In this document: positions 16,202 to 28,255 of the stretch, one piece after another
Layout of the letters: the number at the start of each line of letters is the position of its first letter
How positions within the stretch are numbered: the first letter of the stretch is position 1
Source: Pseudomonadota bacterium
GTDB lineage: Bacteria > Pseudomonadota > Alphaproteobacteria > Caulobacterales > Caulobacteraceae
Direction of reading: 5' to 3'
Length of the DNA stretch: 34,821 bases
NCBI GenBank assembly: GCA_019348195.1
Contig: JAHWJX010000021.1
Location: 1 to 34,821 of the forward strand
Made by a program: the position numbers and the translations under genes
Notes under the pieces: generated by a model
Told to the model about the DNA's origin: nothing
The model's database searches: none
The model's input: only the letters and a program-made list of their open reading frames with translations

Positions 16202-16536
16202 GCCGCGGAGCGCTCCACGCCGGCTTCGTTCAGCCATTCGAGGATGCGTTGCTTGGGCATCGCGCCGACCTTCATGGAGGCCATCTGCCCCCCGCGGAAC
16301 AGCATCATGGTGGGGATGCCGCGGACGCCGTAGCGCGCCGGCGTGCGGTCCGCCTCTTCGATGTTCATCTTGGCCACAACAATCTGGCCGCTCAGTTCTT
16401 CGGAGATCTGCTCCAGCGCCGGGGCGATCTGCTTGCAGGGGCCGCACCATTCGGCCCAGAAGTCCACCAGCACCGGGGTGGCGGACTGCAGGACGTCGCG
16501 TTCAAAGGTCTCGTCGTTCACGGACACTGTGGCCAT
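16198..16536 (-). CDS. trxA: Thioredoxin
   Basis: A 112-residue thioredoxin with the active site WCGPC (Cys31, Cys34) after VLVDFWAE, and the cis-Pro loop GIPTMMLF. I chose ATG 16536 (MATVSVNDETF), with a ggag box 9 nt upstream; a TTG five codons earlier would add MERAT and is less likely. It reduces disulfides in cytosolic proteins. It lies 81 bp downstream of addA on the same strand and probably shares its transcript or has its own promoter in the gap. It is convergent with folC, sharing CTAG at the stops. Confidence 0.95.
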   Translation of the reverse strand: MATVSVNDETFERDVLQSATPVLVDFWAEWCGPCKQIAPALEQISEELSGQIVVAKMNIEEADRTPARYGVRGIPTMMLFRGGQMASMKVGAMPKQRILEWLNEAGVERSAA

Positions 16537-16617
16537 GGTCGCACGCTCCAAAGCCGGGCTTTCGCCGTATCTCGGCGCCTCGGCAGGTCGCCGATGTAGG
16601 CCTGGGCCAGAGCCGGA

Positions 16618-19600
16618 TCAATGTGCGCTGCGAAGCGCGGCCAGACGCTGCTCCACGAGCGGCTCGGGCACAGGCATAAGCCGCGGACCGTCCGTCCATA
16701 GCAGCGCGGCCTCCACCCGCCGTCCGGGAAACACCTCACGCAGCACCGCGGTGTAGACCGCCATCTGGTCGAGATAGGCGGGGTCGGCCGCTTCAATGGA
16801 GGCCGGCGCGGTGCGGTTGGTCTTGTAGTCGACCACCAGGACGCGGTCGGGCCCGACCACCAGCCGGTCCACGCGGCCGGAGATGGGGGGCAGGCCGGGT
16901 GCGGCCCCGGCCAGCGCCGCTTCCGCCCGCGAGCCTGGGCCGAACACGGGCGCAAAGGCGGGTTCGCGCACCACGGCCAGCGCCGCTTCGGCGATTTCGG
17001 TGCGCTGCGCCTCTGACAGACCGGTCTGTTTAGACAGATAGGTCCGCGCGTCCGCCTCGCGGCGCTCCGGGGGCAGGTCGGGCAGCAACTCCAGGAGCTT
17101 GTGGATCAGCTCGCCCCGGCGAAACCGGCCCAACCCGCCCTGTTCGGCCAGGGGCGAGGGCGCGCCCCCACCGGCATGGGCCATACGCGTGGGCGAGGTG
17201 AAGTCCGGCCGGGCTTCCGCCGCGGCGGGACGGCGGGCCCAATCCGGCGCTTGACCGGCGGCCGACGCGCGTGCCGGACCTGCCCCGGCGAGCTGGGGAT
17301 CGGGGCCGAATCGCCGGACGCTCGCCTCGATGTCGCGCGTCTCCGGCGCGATGTCCGCGGGCTCCAGGGCGGTGCGGGCCAGGGCGTACCAGCTATCCGG
17401 AGCGGGCTCGCCCGTCTTGCTTTGCGCTCTGTCCAGGCGGCCGCACAGGATCAGCCGGTCGCGCGCCCGGGTGAGCGCCACATAGAACAAGCGCAGCGCC
17501 TCGTCCCGCCGGGCCTGTTCGCGCAGCTGGCGGGCGGCTTCCGTCGGCTCGCAATCGGCCTTCTTGCTCCCACACCAGAGGAAGCCGCCGTCCTCCGTTT
17601 TGAGCAGCGCCGGACCGTCCACGCGGGGTTTGGCGGTGGTGTCCGGGAGGATCACGATCGGAGCCTCCAGCCCCTTGGCCCCGTGCACCGTCATGACACG
17701 GACCTCGCCGCGGGGCTCCTCCAACTCGCGTTTCACCTCGACATCGGCCTGGGCCATGGCGGCGGCGAAGCTCTCCAGATCGAGGATCCCCCTGGCCTCG
17801 GCCGCCAGGGCCTGGGACAGGGTTTCGTGCAGGGCGTCCTGGGCCTCGCCGCCCAGACGGGTCAGAAACCGAAGCCGGTTGGACCGGCCCTCCGCGTCGG
17901 CGCGCTCCAGCGTGCGCGACAGGAAGTCGAAGGGCGTGCGCCCGGCCTGGGCTTGCGCCCATCGGAGCAAGTCCCGCGCCGCAGCCCAGCCGGAACGCTC
18001 GTCCGCACGCTCGCGCAACGCCTTCCACAGCCGGCCCTCGCGGCCTTGCGCCAGGGCGTAAAGGTCGTCCTCGTTCACATCGCAGAACGGGCTGCGCAGC
18101 AGGGTGGCCAGGGTCAGGTCGTCGTCGGGAAAGAGGACAAAGCGCACCAGCGCCAGCAGGTCCTGAAAGGCGATGTGCTCCGACAGCTTTAGCCGGTCGG
18201 CGCCCGCCACGGGAACGCCCTGCAGCTTGCAGGCGCGGATCACCTCCTCGAAGGAGGCGTCGCGCCGCTGCACCAGGACCAAGAAGTCGCCGTAGTTGAC
18301 CGGACGCCGGGCCCCTCCCTTGCCGCCGACCGCCTCCCCACGCTCCACGGCGGCCTTGATGCAACCGGCGATGGTCTCGGCCAGCTGCTTGCGGCCGCTG
18401 CCAGGGGCCTCGACGTCCAGCGGACGCCAGGGGTCGGGGTCGTCCACGGACGGCTCAGGGATCAGCGGCCAGAGCTCGACGGAGCCCGCAGCCTCCTCCC
18501 GCACGGTTTCATGCCGGATCGGGTCCTCACGCCCGGGCTGCAGACCCGCGCGAGCGGCCGGGTCGTCGAACACGGCGTCCACGAAGCGGAGCACCTGCGG
18601 GGCCGAGCGCCACGACTTGACCAGGGCGGGGTCGCGGAAGCGGCAGCCCGCCTCCTGTGTCAGTCGCCGATAACGTTCGGTCTCCTCCAGCAGCCGCTCG
18701 GGCTGGGCGCCCTGGAAGGAGTAGATGGACTGCTTCTCGTCGCCCACAGCGAAGACGGTGCGTTCGCACGGGGCGTCGATCCCGTGGCCGGCGAAGAACT
18801 CGGCGGCCAGCGCGCCCACGATGCGCCATTGGTCGGGTGCGGTGTCCTGCGCCTCGTCGACCAGGATGTGGTCGATCCCGCCGTCCAGCTTGTAGAGCAC
18901 CCAGGCCGCATCGGCCCGTTCGGTCAGCAGGGCGCGGGTGCGCGCGATCAGGTCGGCGAAGTCCAGCGCGCCCCCAAGCCGCTTGGTCTCCGCATAAGCG
19001 ACCTGGTAAGCCATGGCGAGGGTGAGCGCGGCCACGGTGTCGACGGCCACCAGCGCCGCCTTGAAGCGCGTCCGGGCCGCCTGCAACCGGTCCTGCTCCT
19101 CCCCCATCCGCTCGCACAGGCCGGCGTCCTTGAGCGCCCGGCTCTTGGTGAACAGGCTGCGCGGCGTGCCCTCGCCGCCCGAAGTGAACAGCGCGTCCAG
19201 GGCTTCGCTCCAGGCCGGCTCGCCCGCTCCAATCAAGTCCAGCACGCGCAGCAGCTTGGCGGCGCAGTCCCCGTCCGCCTTGCCGCCGCGGGCGATCAGC
19301 ACTTCCGCCGCGCGTCGCCAGAGCCCGCGGTCGATTCCGGCCAACGCCTCCGCCTGGAGCGCGTCCACCGACGAGGGCGCGGCGAAGCCGCAGCGGTCCC
19401 ACACGTCGGCCTGCGCGCCCACCAGCCCGCCCCAGCGCTCGACATAGGCGGCCACCGCTTCGCGTTCCGCGTCGAAACAGCCGAACAGCCCGTCGAAGCT
19501 GCGTAGGTCCAGCGCCACGGACAGGTGGGCGTAGGCCTCAGCCACCGGCCCTTCGCCGGCCAGGGCCTTGCGCGCGACGGCCTCGCGAGCCTGGGCCGTC

Positions 19601-20058
19601 ACGGCGGCCAGCCCCGCATCCTCCAGCACTTGGAAGCGCGGCGAGACTCCCGCCTCCAACGGAAAGCGGCGGAGCAGGCGCTCGCAAAAGGCGTGAATGG
19701 TCTGGACCTTCAACCCCCCGGGGGTTTCCAGTGCGCGGGCGAACAGGGCGCGGGCCACCGGCAGCAGCACGGTCTCGCCCTCGCCCAAGGCCGTCAGCTC
19801 CGCCCGGAGCGCCGCATCGGGCATGACCGCCCAGGCCCCGAGCCGCTCGAACAGGCGTCGCTGCATCTCGGAGGCGGCCGCCTTGGTGTAGGTCACGCAC
19901 AGCACCGCATCGGGCCGCGCCCCGCGGAGCAGCAGCCGCGCCACGCGGTCCACCAGGGTGCGCGTCTTGCCCGACCCGGCGTTGGCCGTGAGGAAGACCG
20001 AGCAAGCCGGATCGGACGCCAGGACCTGCGGGTCCCCGGTGCGAGCGGTGGCGCTCAT
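16618..20058 (-). CDS. addA: Double-strand break repair helicase-nuclease AddA
   Basis: An 1146-residue UvrD/RecB-like protein. Walker A is ANAGSGKT (25-32), followed by VTYTKAAASEM and, further on, the DEAQD box (HILVDEAQDTAPDQW, near residue 395) and the MTVHGAKGLEAPIV motif. The C-terminal RecB-type nuclease domain has GRVDRLV and the catalytic VVDYKTN (Asp1077, Lys1079). With AddB it resects double-strand ends up to Chi-like sites for RecA loading. Its ATG overlaps the addB stop (ATGA). Length and motif order are complete, with no sign of damage. Confidence 0.95.
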   Translation of the reverse strand: MSATARTGDPQVLASDPACSVFLTANAGSGKTRTLVDRVARLLLRGARPDAVLCVTYTKAAASEMQRRLFERLGAWAVMPDAALRAELTALGEGETVLLPVARALFARALETPGGLKVQTIHAFCERLLRRFPLEAGVSPRFQVLEDAGLAAVTAQAREAVARKALAGEGPVAEAYAHLSVALDLRSFDGLFGCFDAEREAVAAYVERWGGLVGAQADVWDRCGFAAPSSVDALQAEALAGIDRGLWRRAAEVLIARGGKADGDCAAKLLRVLDLIGAGEPAWSEALDALFTSGGEGTPRSLFTKSRALKDAGLCERMGEEQDRLQAARTRFKAALVAVDTVAALTLAMAYQVAYAETKRLGGALDFADLIARTRALLTERADAAWVLYKLDGGIDHILVDEAQDTAPDQWRIVGALAAEFFAGHGIDAPCERTVFAVGDEKQSIYSFQGAQPERLLEETERYRRLTQEAGCRFRDPALVKSWRSAPQVLRFVDAVFDDPAARAGLQPGREDPIRHETVREEAAGSVELWPLIPEPSVDDPDPWRPLDVEAPGSGRKQLAETIAGCIKAAVERGEAVGGKGGARRPVNYGDFLVLVQRRDASFEEVIRACKLQGVPVAGADRLKLSEHIAFQDLLALVRFVLFPDDDLTLATLLRSPFCDVNEDDLYALAQGREGRLWKALRERADERSGWAAARDLLRWAQAQAGRTPFDFLSRTLERADAEGRSNRLRFLTRLGGEAQDALHETLSQALAAEARGILDLESFAAAMAQADVEVKRELEEPRGEVRVMTVHGAKGLEAPIVILPDTTAKPRVDGPALLKTEDGGFLWCGSKKADCEPTEAARQLREQARRDEALRLFYVALTRARDRLILCGRLDRAQSKTGEPAPDSWYALARTALEPADIAPETRDIEASVRRFGPDPQLAGAGPARASAAGQAPDWARRPAAAEARPDFTSPTRMAHAGGGAPSPLAEQGGLGRFRRGELIHKLLELLPDLPPERREADARTYLSKQTGLSEAQRTEIAEAALAVVREPAFAPVFGPGSRAEAALAGAAPGLPPISGRVDRLVVGPDRVLVVDYKTNRTAPASIEAADPAYLDQMAVYTAVLREVFPGRRVEAALLWTDGPRLMPVPEPLVEQRLAALRSAH

Positions 20059-23000
20059 GCCTCGCCCCCTTCCTCGTCACCGCCGATCACCGCCCATTCC
20101 CACACGCGCGCAAGCTGGTCGTAATCGCCATGGCTTGAGGCGAAGGCCGGCACCGGGCGGGAGCTGTAGGGCGTGGCCGGGTCGTCGAACCAGGCGATGC
20201 GCCGCCGCAGTCCCGCCAGCGCCTCGGCCGCCAGGTCGGCGCTCTCCCCGGGCTCGGCCACGACCACCTCGCGGCCCGGCGGGCTCCGGCCGGTGATCTT
20301 CACATAGACCAGCTGCCCGGGCTCGATCTGCCCCGCCTCTTCGAAGCCTCCGCCCGCCAGGATCGCGGCCGTGAGCGTCAGTTGAGGAGCCAGCCCCGCC
20401 TTGACCTGCTTCTTCGAGGGCGGCTCCCCTGTCTTGAAGTCGATGACGTGGCCGCAGTCGCTGATTTCCAGCCGGTCGGCCTTGGCCTTCAGGACGAAGT
20501 CGAGGGCCGGCAGCTGCAGGGTTCCGGTCTGCTCGATCAGCAAACGGGCGCAGCCCCCCCGCCGGCGACGCTCCAAGTCCACCGACCATCCGGCGGCCTT
20601 GCGCGACAAGGCGTTCTCGCGGGCCATGGCGTGGTCGTGCATCCCGGCCTCGACCAGGGCTTCCCCCATGAGTTGCTCGAACTCGACGTCGGCCTCGGGC
20701 GGCAGCACGCCGGGGTGCCGCTCCGCAAAGCGCTGGAAGGCCAGGTGCAGGGCGCTGCCCCGCTCGCGCGGGCCGACCGGCTCGTCCGGGCGGCTGAGCA
20801 CGTCCAGTTTGAGGATGTTGCGCGCATAGATGGCGTAGGGATCGCGGATCCAGGCCTCGACGCGGGTCACGAACAGCTCGCGGGGGCGAACGCTGACCGG
20901 GGGTGTCGGGCGCGGACGCTTCGCCGGCCGGAACTCCGCCGGCTGATCCAGGGCGCGGGCCAGCGACAAGGTCCCTCCCGCCTCCGAAAGCGCCACGCCC
21001 GCTCCGGCCGCGAGCGTCTCCAGGCGCCACAGCCAGCGCGACTTCACCGCCGGCTGCCCGCCCCGGCGCTGGCTGTGGACCAGGAACACCTCAGGCGCGC
21101 AGGCGGCCTGGGAGAAGTCGTGGGCGGCCAGGCCGACCCGGCGCTCGGGCGAGGGCAGGCCCAGGCGCGCGCGCATCGGGCGGCTCAGAAAGGGATCGGT
21201 GGGCGGCGCGGCGGGCCAGACGCCCTCCTCCAGCCCCGCCAGGACCAGCCGGTCCGCCCGCACCAGCCTCGCCTCGATAGCGCCCAGGATACGCAGCCGC
21301 GGATGGGCTCCGCCGCCGGCTCGCACGATCTCCCCCGCGAACACGCGCTCCACCAGCTCCGCGTACCCGCCGGGGGTCACCGGGGGCATGCCGCCGCTCT
21401 CCTCCAAGAGGGCGGTGAACAGACCCGCGGCGGCGTCGCCCTCGCCGCCCCCCCAGAGCGCGCCGGCCCGCCCGTCGGCGTCCGCCGCCAAGGTCTCCAG
21501 CAGGACGGCGTGCGCGCGCGCCGCAACCGCAGTCTCCGCCGCCCCGTCGTGGAACACGGCACAGGCCTCGGCCAGCGCTTCTTCCAGATCGTCCACCAGG
21601 TCGGCGGCCAGGCCGAAGCGGTGCAGGATGGCGGCGGCCTCCTCGGCCGAACTCCCGTGCTGGAGGGCGGCGGCGTGGCGGCGTTCGCCTTCCTCCTCCA
21701 GCCGGTCGCGAACCCTGCCCCAGTTGCGCGGCCGGGCGCCGCGCAGTCCGTAGCGCTCCAGGGTGGTCCGCTGGCTCCACAGCGCCTCGCTGTCGCGGCC
21801 CAGGCGCACCCGTGGGTGCTTCAAGAGGCCCAGCGCCGCCACCGGGTCGGCCCGCCCGTCCATCAGCCCAGCCGTGAGCTGGACCAGCACGCCGACCGGC
21901 GTGGTCGACAGCGGCGCGCCCGCCGAACTGTCCGCCGCCACGCCCCACCGCAGCAGCCGAGCGGACACCCGCCGCCCAAGCGCCTGATCGGGCGTGACCA
22001 GGGCGGCGGTGCGGCCGGGCGTCTCCAGCGTCTCGCGCAGCAGCAGGGCGATGGCCGCCGCCGCCTCGTCCTCGTCGCGGGCCGTGAGCATGGACAGGCC
22101 CTGGAGGCCCTCCGCAACCGGGTCGGCGCCCGCGGCCTCCCCTTCCGCCTTGAGGTCTGCCACGATACGGAGCCAGTCGGCTGTGGCCTCCGCCGGGCGT
22201 AGCGCTTCATTGATCAAGCGGCGGCGCGCCCGTCCCCGGACGCTTTCCGGGGAAGCCGGCCAGGTCTGCACCTCCTCCCGCCTGACCCCCGCGCGCCGGA
22301 GCAGCCGGGCCAGACCGTGCTGCGGGTGCTGGGCGGCCTCGGCCTGACCCACCAGCACCCAGGCCTCGTCGGCCAGGTTCTTGTCCAGACCCGGCAGCAC
22401 CGTGCACCCGCGCGGGGCCGCCGCCACAACCCGGAGCAGGTCGGCCGTGGACGGCGCGGAGCCGGTGGAGCCCGCAGCCACCAGCACGCCCGTGGGCGGC
22501 GCCGCGGTCCATCGCTCCGCCAGGGCGCGCAGCAAGGCCACACGCCGCGCGCTTGGGTCCACCAGCCCCAGCTCCGCCAGACGTTTCGGCCAGGCCTCCA
22601 CCGCCAGGCGCAGGAAGTCCGCCGAGCGCAGCCAATGCGAGGCGTGTTCGCCGTCGGTCAGCCCGTCCAAACCTTCGCGCGGATCCACCTCCTCTATAGC
22701 CGCGCTGTCCAGGAAGGCGCCCAGCCCGTCCGCCAGATCGAGCGCGCCGGCCACGTCCAGCTCGCGACCGAGGGCGGCCTCATGCTCGGCCGCCAGCCGG
22801 GCCAACTCGAAGCGGCGCTGGTGCGCGCCGATGGCCGGCGGCAGGTCCAGAGCCAGGTCGCCGGGCTCGAACGGCGGCTCGCCTTCGTCGAGGTCGCCCA
22901 GAGCGCGCACCTGGGGCGGCAGCAGCGGGCGGTCGGCCGAGGCCCGCAGAAAGGCGTTGACCAGCTCGCGCGCCCCCCGGCGCGTAGGCAGCAGCACAAC

Positions 23001-23138
23001 CGCCTCGGCCAGCGCCTCCGGGTGGTCCGCTCCGAGCGCGTCCAGCAGCCCCCGCGCGAGATCTTCAACGAACGGACGGTGCGCCGGGATGGTGAACCAG
23101 CGCGGCCCCGGCCCCGCGAACAGGCCGCCCTGAGTCAC
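20055..23138 (-). CDS. addB: Double-strand break repair protein AddB
   Basis: A 1027-residue partner of AddA. The N-terminal part has degenerate helicase features (VVLLPTRRGARELVNAF near residue 45) with no intact Walker A, as usual for proteobacterial AddB. The C-terminal nuclease domain has VIDFKTG with Asp900 and Lys902. I see no four-Cys iron-sulfur signature, again typical of this branch. GTG 23138 overlaps the murU stop (GTGA), and its own stop overlaps addA. AddAB replaces RecBCD in alphaproteobacteria. Confidence 0.93.
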   Translation of the reverse strand: MTQGGLFAGPGPRWFTIPAHRPFVEDLARGLLDALGADHPEALAEAVVLLPTRRGARELVNAFLRASADRPLLPPQVRALGDLDEGEPPFEPGDLALDLPPAIGAHQRRFELARLAAEHEAALGRELDVAGALDLADGLGAFLDSAAIEEVDPREGLDGLTDGEHASHWLRSADFLRLAVEAWPKRLAELGLVDPSARRVALLRALAERWTAAPPTGVLVAAGSTGSAPSTADLLRVVAAAPRGCTVLPGLDKNLADEAWVLVGQAEAAQHPQHGLARLLRRAGVRREEVQTWPASPESVRGRARRRLINEALRPAEATADWLRIVADLKAEGEAAGADPVAEGLQGLSMLTARDEDEAAAAIALLLRETLETPGRTAALVTPDQALGRRVSARLLRWGVAADSSAGAPLSTTPVGVLVQLTAGLMDGRADPVAALGLLKHPRVRLGRDSEALWSQRTTLERYGLRGARPRNWGRVRDRLEEEGERRHAAALQHGSSAEEAAAILHRFGLAADLVDDLEEALAEACAVFHDGAAETAVAARAHAVLLETLAADADGRAGALWGGGEGDAAAGLFTALLEESGGMPPVTPGGYAELVERVFAGEIVRAGGGAHPRLRILGAIEARLVRADRLVLAGLEEGVWPAAPPTDPFLSRPMRARLGLPSPERRVGLAAHDFSQAACAPEVFLVHSQRRGGQPAVKSRWLWRLETLAAGAGVALSEAGGTLSLARALDQPAEFRPAKRPRPTPPVSVRPRELFVTRVEAWIRDPYAIYARNILKLDVLSRPDEPVGPRERGSALHLAFQRFAERHPGVLPPEADVEFEQLMGEALVEAGMHDHAMARENALSRKAAGWSVDLERRRRGGCARLLIEQTGTLQLPALDFVLKAKADRLEISDCGHVIDFKTGEPPSKKQVKAGLAPQLTLTAAILAGGGFEEAGQIEPGQLVYVKITGRSPPGREVVVAEPGESADLAAEALAGLRRRIAWFDDPATPYSSRPVPAFASSHGDYDQLARVWEWAVIGGDEEGGEA

Positions 23139-23859
23139 GCGGCGACACCCGCCAGATGCGCTTCGGCCTCGTCCCGCGCGCCGGGATCGCCCACGTGCAT
23201 CCAGACGCCGTCCAGCACCGCCCCAAACAGCCGTCCCTCGGACGCCAGGCGCCGCCAGGTCGGCGTCAAGGAAAACCCGCCCGCCGGACCGTCGTCCACG
23301 ATCTGCGGCTTGGTGATGTGCACGCCCATATAGGCGTAGGGGGCGCTGTCCGACTGGCCGCGGAAGCGCAGCCGCCCGTCCTCCTCCAGAAAGAAGTCCC
23401 CTCGCCCCTCAAACCCGATGGACTGCTCGCGTGAGGCCAGCAGCAGGGCGGCGTCCATCCGCTCCGGATCCCACATCTCAGCGAAGCGCCGCAGCGCCCC
23501 TACCCCGCCGGTCCAGACGGAGTCGATGTTGGCCACCCAGACGGGATCGTCGCTAAGCAGCGGCCGCGCCTTTTTCAGGCCGCCGCCCGTCTCCAGCAGT
23601 TGCTCGCGTTCGTCGGAGATGACGATCCGGGGCGCGGTACGCCTAGCCAGATGGTGCTCCAGCCCGTCCGCGAACCAGTGGACGTTCACCACGGCCGTCT
23701 CCACGCCCGCATCGGCCAGACGGTCCAGAACGTGATCGATCAGCGCGCGGCCGCCCACCTCCACCAGCGCCTTGGGGCGGTCATTGGTGAGCGGGCGCAT
23801 CCGCGTGCCCAGTCCGGCCGCCAGCACCATCGCCGTCTTGGGGCCGGCCGGGGGTGCGT

Positions 23860-23863
<4 letters not shown>
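23135..23863 (-). CDS. murU: N-acetylmuramate alpha-1-phosphate uridylyltransferase
   Basis: A 242-residue nucleotidyltransferase. The start is GTG 23863, overlapping the amgK TGA (GTGA). The NTP-binding motif is GLGTRMRPLTNDRPKAL near residues 17-33, followed by the sugar-binding region LETGGGLKKA and the metal-ligand segment VANIDSVW (Ile in place of the more usual Gly before Asp). In Pseudomonas, MurU makes UDP-MurNAc from MurNAc-1-phosphate, bypassing MurA and giving fosfomycin tolerance. The adjacent AmgK supplies the substrate, which is the main reason for calling MurU rather than a generic sugar-1-phosphate transferase. Confidence 0.85.
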
Positions 23864-25846
<1,983 letters not shown>

Positions 25847-25904
25847 GGCCGCTGCGGTTGGGGAGCGGAGGCGCCCTAGCCCGCGGCCAGGCGGGCTGAA
25901 CAAG

Positions 25905-25922
25905 CGGAGGCCGGAGCCTCCG
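25905..25922 (-). terminator. Hairpin between the divL and ferredoxin 3' ends
   Basis: A perfect 7-bp stem CGGAGGC/GCCTCCG with a 4-nt loop lies 14 nt past the divL stop. On the minus strand it is followed by cttgttc, a weak T-run. It probably terminates divL; on the plus strand no T-run follows, so it is a poor terminator for the ferredoxin gene. Confidence 0.5.
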
Positions 25923-25936
25923 TGGCGACGTACGCC

Positions 25937-28255
25937 CTACGCCGCGCCCAGCTGCAGCTCCGGAGCGGCGGACCCGCCGTAGGCGCGCTCGGGCAGGTGG
26001 CAGATGAAGGTGGCCCCCTCACCCGGGACGCTTTCCAGCGCCACCCAGCCCCCGTGCAGCTCGACCAGCGCCTTGACCAGCGCCAGCCCCAGGCCGGGGC
26101 CGCCCCGGTCGCGGCTGGTGAAGCGGTCGAAGATGTGCGCCTGGACGTGGAAGGGAATGCCCCGGCCGCTGTCCTGCACCGAGATCTGAACCTCGCCGAA
26201 GGTCCGCCGCGCGCCGAGCTTCACCGTGCCGCCGGGCGTGGCCGCCCGGATGGCGTTCTCCATCAAGTGATCGAGGATCTGGGCGAGCCGCCGCGCATCG
26301 GCGCGGATCACGCCGGCCAGCTCGTCGGCGGTGATCACAACCGTGACCTCGCCCGCCTCCGCCTCGCGGTTGCTGCGGTCGCGGGCGGCGCAAAGGAGCT
26401 GGCGGACATCCACATCGCCCAGCACCAGCGCCATCTCCCCGGCGTCCATCATGGCCATGTCCAGGACGTCGTCGATGGAGCGCGCCAGCTGCGCGGCGGC
26501 CGTGCGCACAGCCGCCAGGTGACCACGCGCCCGGTCGGGCAAGGCCGAGGCCTGCCGGTCGAGCAGCTCGCTGTAGCCGATGATGGTGGTGAGCGGCGTG
26601 CGCAGCTCGTAAGAGACGTTGCCCACGAAGTCGCGCTTGAGCTTCTCCGCCTCCGCCAGGGCGGTCTCACGCCGGGCCAGCGCCCCTTCGAGCTCACGCG
26701 TGGCGGTCACGTCCGTAAAGGCGATCAGCGTCGCCCCGTCGGGCAGGGGACGGGTCTGGAACGCGATCACCCGGCGGTCGCTGGTCCGCGCCTCGCCGCT
26801 GATGGCCGCGCGGGCCTGGGGATCGGGGTCGGCCACGCGCGCCTTGAGGTCGCGCCAGAACTGCATGTCGTGCAGCAGGGGCACGCACATCTCGGCCACG
26901 GTGTCGAAGTCCGTCGCGTCCCCGATCGCCTCGTGCGGAATGTTCCAGAACCGCTCAAAGGCCTCGTTATGGAGCCGCAGCCGCCCGTCGGAGCCGAACA
27001 CGGCCACCGCGTCGTTCAGCTTGTCCAGCGTGGCCTGCTGCACCTTGATGAGCGAATTGTACTGCGCCTTGAGCCGCACCTCGCCCGTGATGTCGGCGAA
27101 CAGCAGCAGCAGTCCCCCGAGCGGGTGAGGCTGCCTGACGACGCGGAGGGTTCGGCCGTCCGGCAGGCTCCAGAGCTCGTCCGGGGGCGCATCCAGAGTC
27201 TCGTAGAAGCCCAGCTCGCGAGCGCGCCACACGCCGTAATCGACCGTCTCAGGCAGGCGCCGGCGCTGGCGCAGGCGGTCCAGAACCTCCGCATGGCTGG
27301 GCCGCTCGGCCAGCCATGCGGGCTCCAGGCCCCACAGGTCGGCGAAGGCCGTGTTGTGGAAGCTGAGCCGCTTGGCGCTGTCGAAGATGGCCACCGCGTC
27401 CGCGAGGTGGTTCAGCGTCTCGTCGTGGGCCTCCACGTGGCGCTTTAGAACGTCGCGGCTTTCCTCCGCTTCGGTGACGTCCAGCGCCCAGCCGGCCGCC
27501 CCTCCGCCTTCCAAAGGCTCGGCCACCACCCGGAAGGCGCGACGTTGCCCTCCCACGGCCACCCAGCGAACGGTTTCGCGTCGGGCGCCGCCGCCGGCCG
27601 CTTCGGCCGCTGCGGCGTCCGCACCTTGGTCGAAGCCGAGACCACGCTCCACAGCGTCGTCGACGCTGGAAGCGCCCACCGCCTTGAGCCAGGCGCGGTT
27701 CGCCCAGCGCAGCCTCCGGTCGGCTCCGGTGATCCAGGCCGGTGTGTCCTGCCCGTCCAGCACCGCGGCGAAGCGGCTGGCCGACGGCAGCTCCGTTTCG
27801 ATGGCCGGCGACAGGCGTAGCCAGGCGAACACGCCGGCCGTGCGGCCCTCCACCAGCACGGACCCCTTGGGTCCGCGCGCCTCGAAGGACAGCGGCTCTC
27901 CCCGTTCGCAGAGGGCGGCGAGCTTGCGCGCATGGTCCGGGTTGGCCTCGGCCAAGGCGGCCACCATGGCGTCCGGATCCGGCTCCGAGCCCAGCGCTTC
28001 GGCGCAGAGCTGCAGGCTGTCCTCGCCGGAGGCCAGGCGCGCCCGCCCGTCCTCCAGGATGACCACCGCGCTGTCAAAGGCTTCGGCTCCGGCCTGGGCC
28101 GCCTCCGTGCTGAGCTCCATCTCGGCCAGCTTGCGCTGGAGCGCCGCCACGCGCCGCTCCTCGCGCCGGCGCACCATGAAGGCCCACACGGTGACGGCCA
28201 GCGCCAGGAACACCGCCCCTGCGGTCGCCACGAAGGCTGCGTCGGAACCGGCCAT
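25937..28255 (-). CDS. divL: DivL cell-cycle pseudokinase (Tyr in place of the phospho-acceptor His)
   Basis: A 772-residue protein (773 if the GTG just before the ATG is used). One N-terminal TM helix (about 8-26) is followed by a short coiled segment and several PAS-like domains (to about 520). The dimerisation helix has VSYELRTPLTTIIGYSELL, where Tyr (codon 26609-26611, residue 549 or 550) replaces the usual His; Caulobacter DivL has this at Tyr550. The ATPase domain has ENAIRAA, DSGRGI and GGPGLGLAL. In Caulobacter, DivL binds phosphorylated DivK and controls the CckA kinase, hence CtrA activity and asymmetric division. The gene lies 39 nt after ahcY on the same strand. Confidence 0.95.
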   Translation of the reverse strand: MAGSDAAFVATAGAVFLALAVTVWAFMVRRREERRVAALQRKLAEMELSTEAAQAGAEAFDSAVVILEDGRARLASGEDSLQLCAEALGSEPDPDAMVAALAEANPDHARKLAALCERGEPLSFEARGPKGSVLVEGRTAGVFAWLRLSPAIETELPSASRFAAVLDGQDTPAWITGADRRLRWANRAWLKAVGASSVDDAVERGLGFDQGADAAAAEAAGGGARRETVRWVAVGGQRRAFRVVAEPLEGGGAAGWALDVTEAEESRDVLKRHVEAHDETLNHLADAVAIFDSAKRLSFHNTAFADLWGLEPAWLAERPSHAEVLDRLRQRRRLPETVDYGVWRARELGFYETLDAPPDELWSLPDGRTLRVVRQPHPLGGLLLLFADITGEVRLKAQYNSLIKVQQATLDKLNDAVAVFGSDGRLRLHNEAFERFWNIPHEAIGDATDFDTVAEMCVPLLHDMQFWRDLKARVADPDPQARAAISGEARTSDRRVIAFQTRPLPDGATLIAFTDVTATRELEGALARRETALAEAEKLKRDFVGNVSYELRTPLTTIIGYSELLDRQASALPDRARGHLAAVRTAAAQLARSIDDVLDMAMMDAGEMALVLGDVDVRQLLCAARDRSNREAEAGEVTVVITADELAGVIRADARRLAQILDHLMENAIRAATPGGTVKLGARRTFGEVQISVQDSGRGIPFHVQAHIFDRFTSRDRGGPGLGLALVKALVELHGGWVALESVPGEGATFICHLPERAYGGSAAPELQLGAA

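Noticed and set aside
16552-16617. Extra small gene between addA and trxA
   Set aside because: An alternative frame runs past the addA stop, but it has no start with a ribosome-binding site and only shadow composition.
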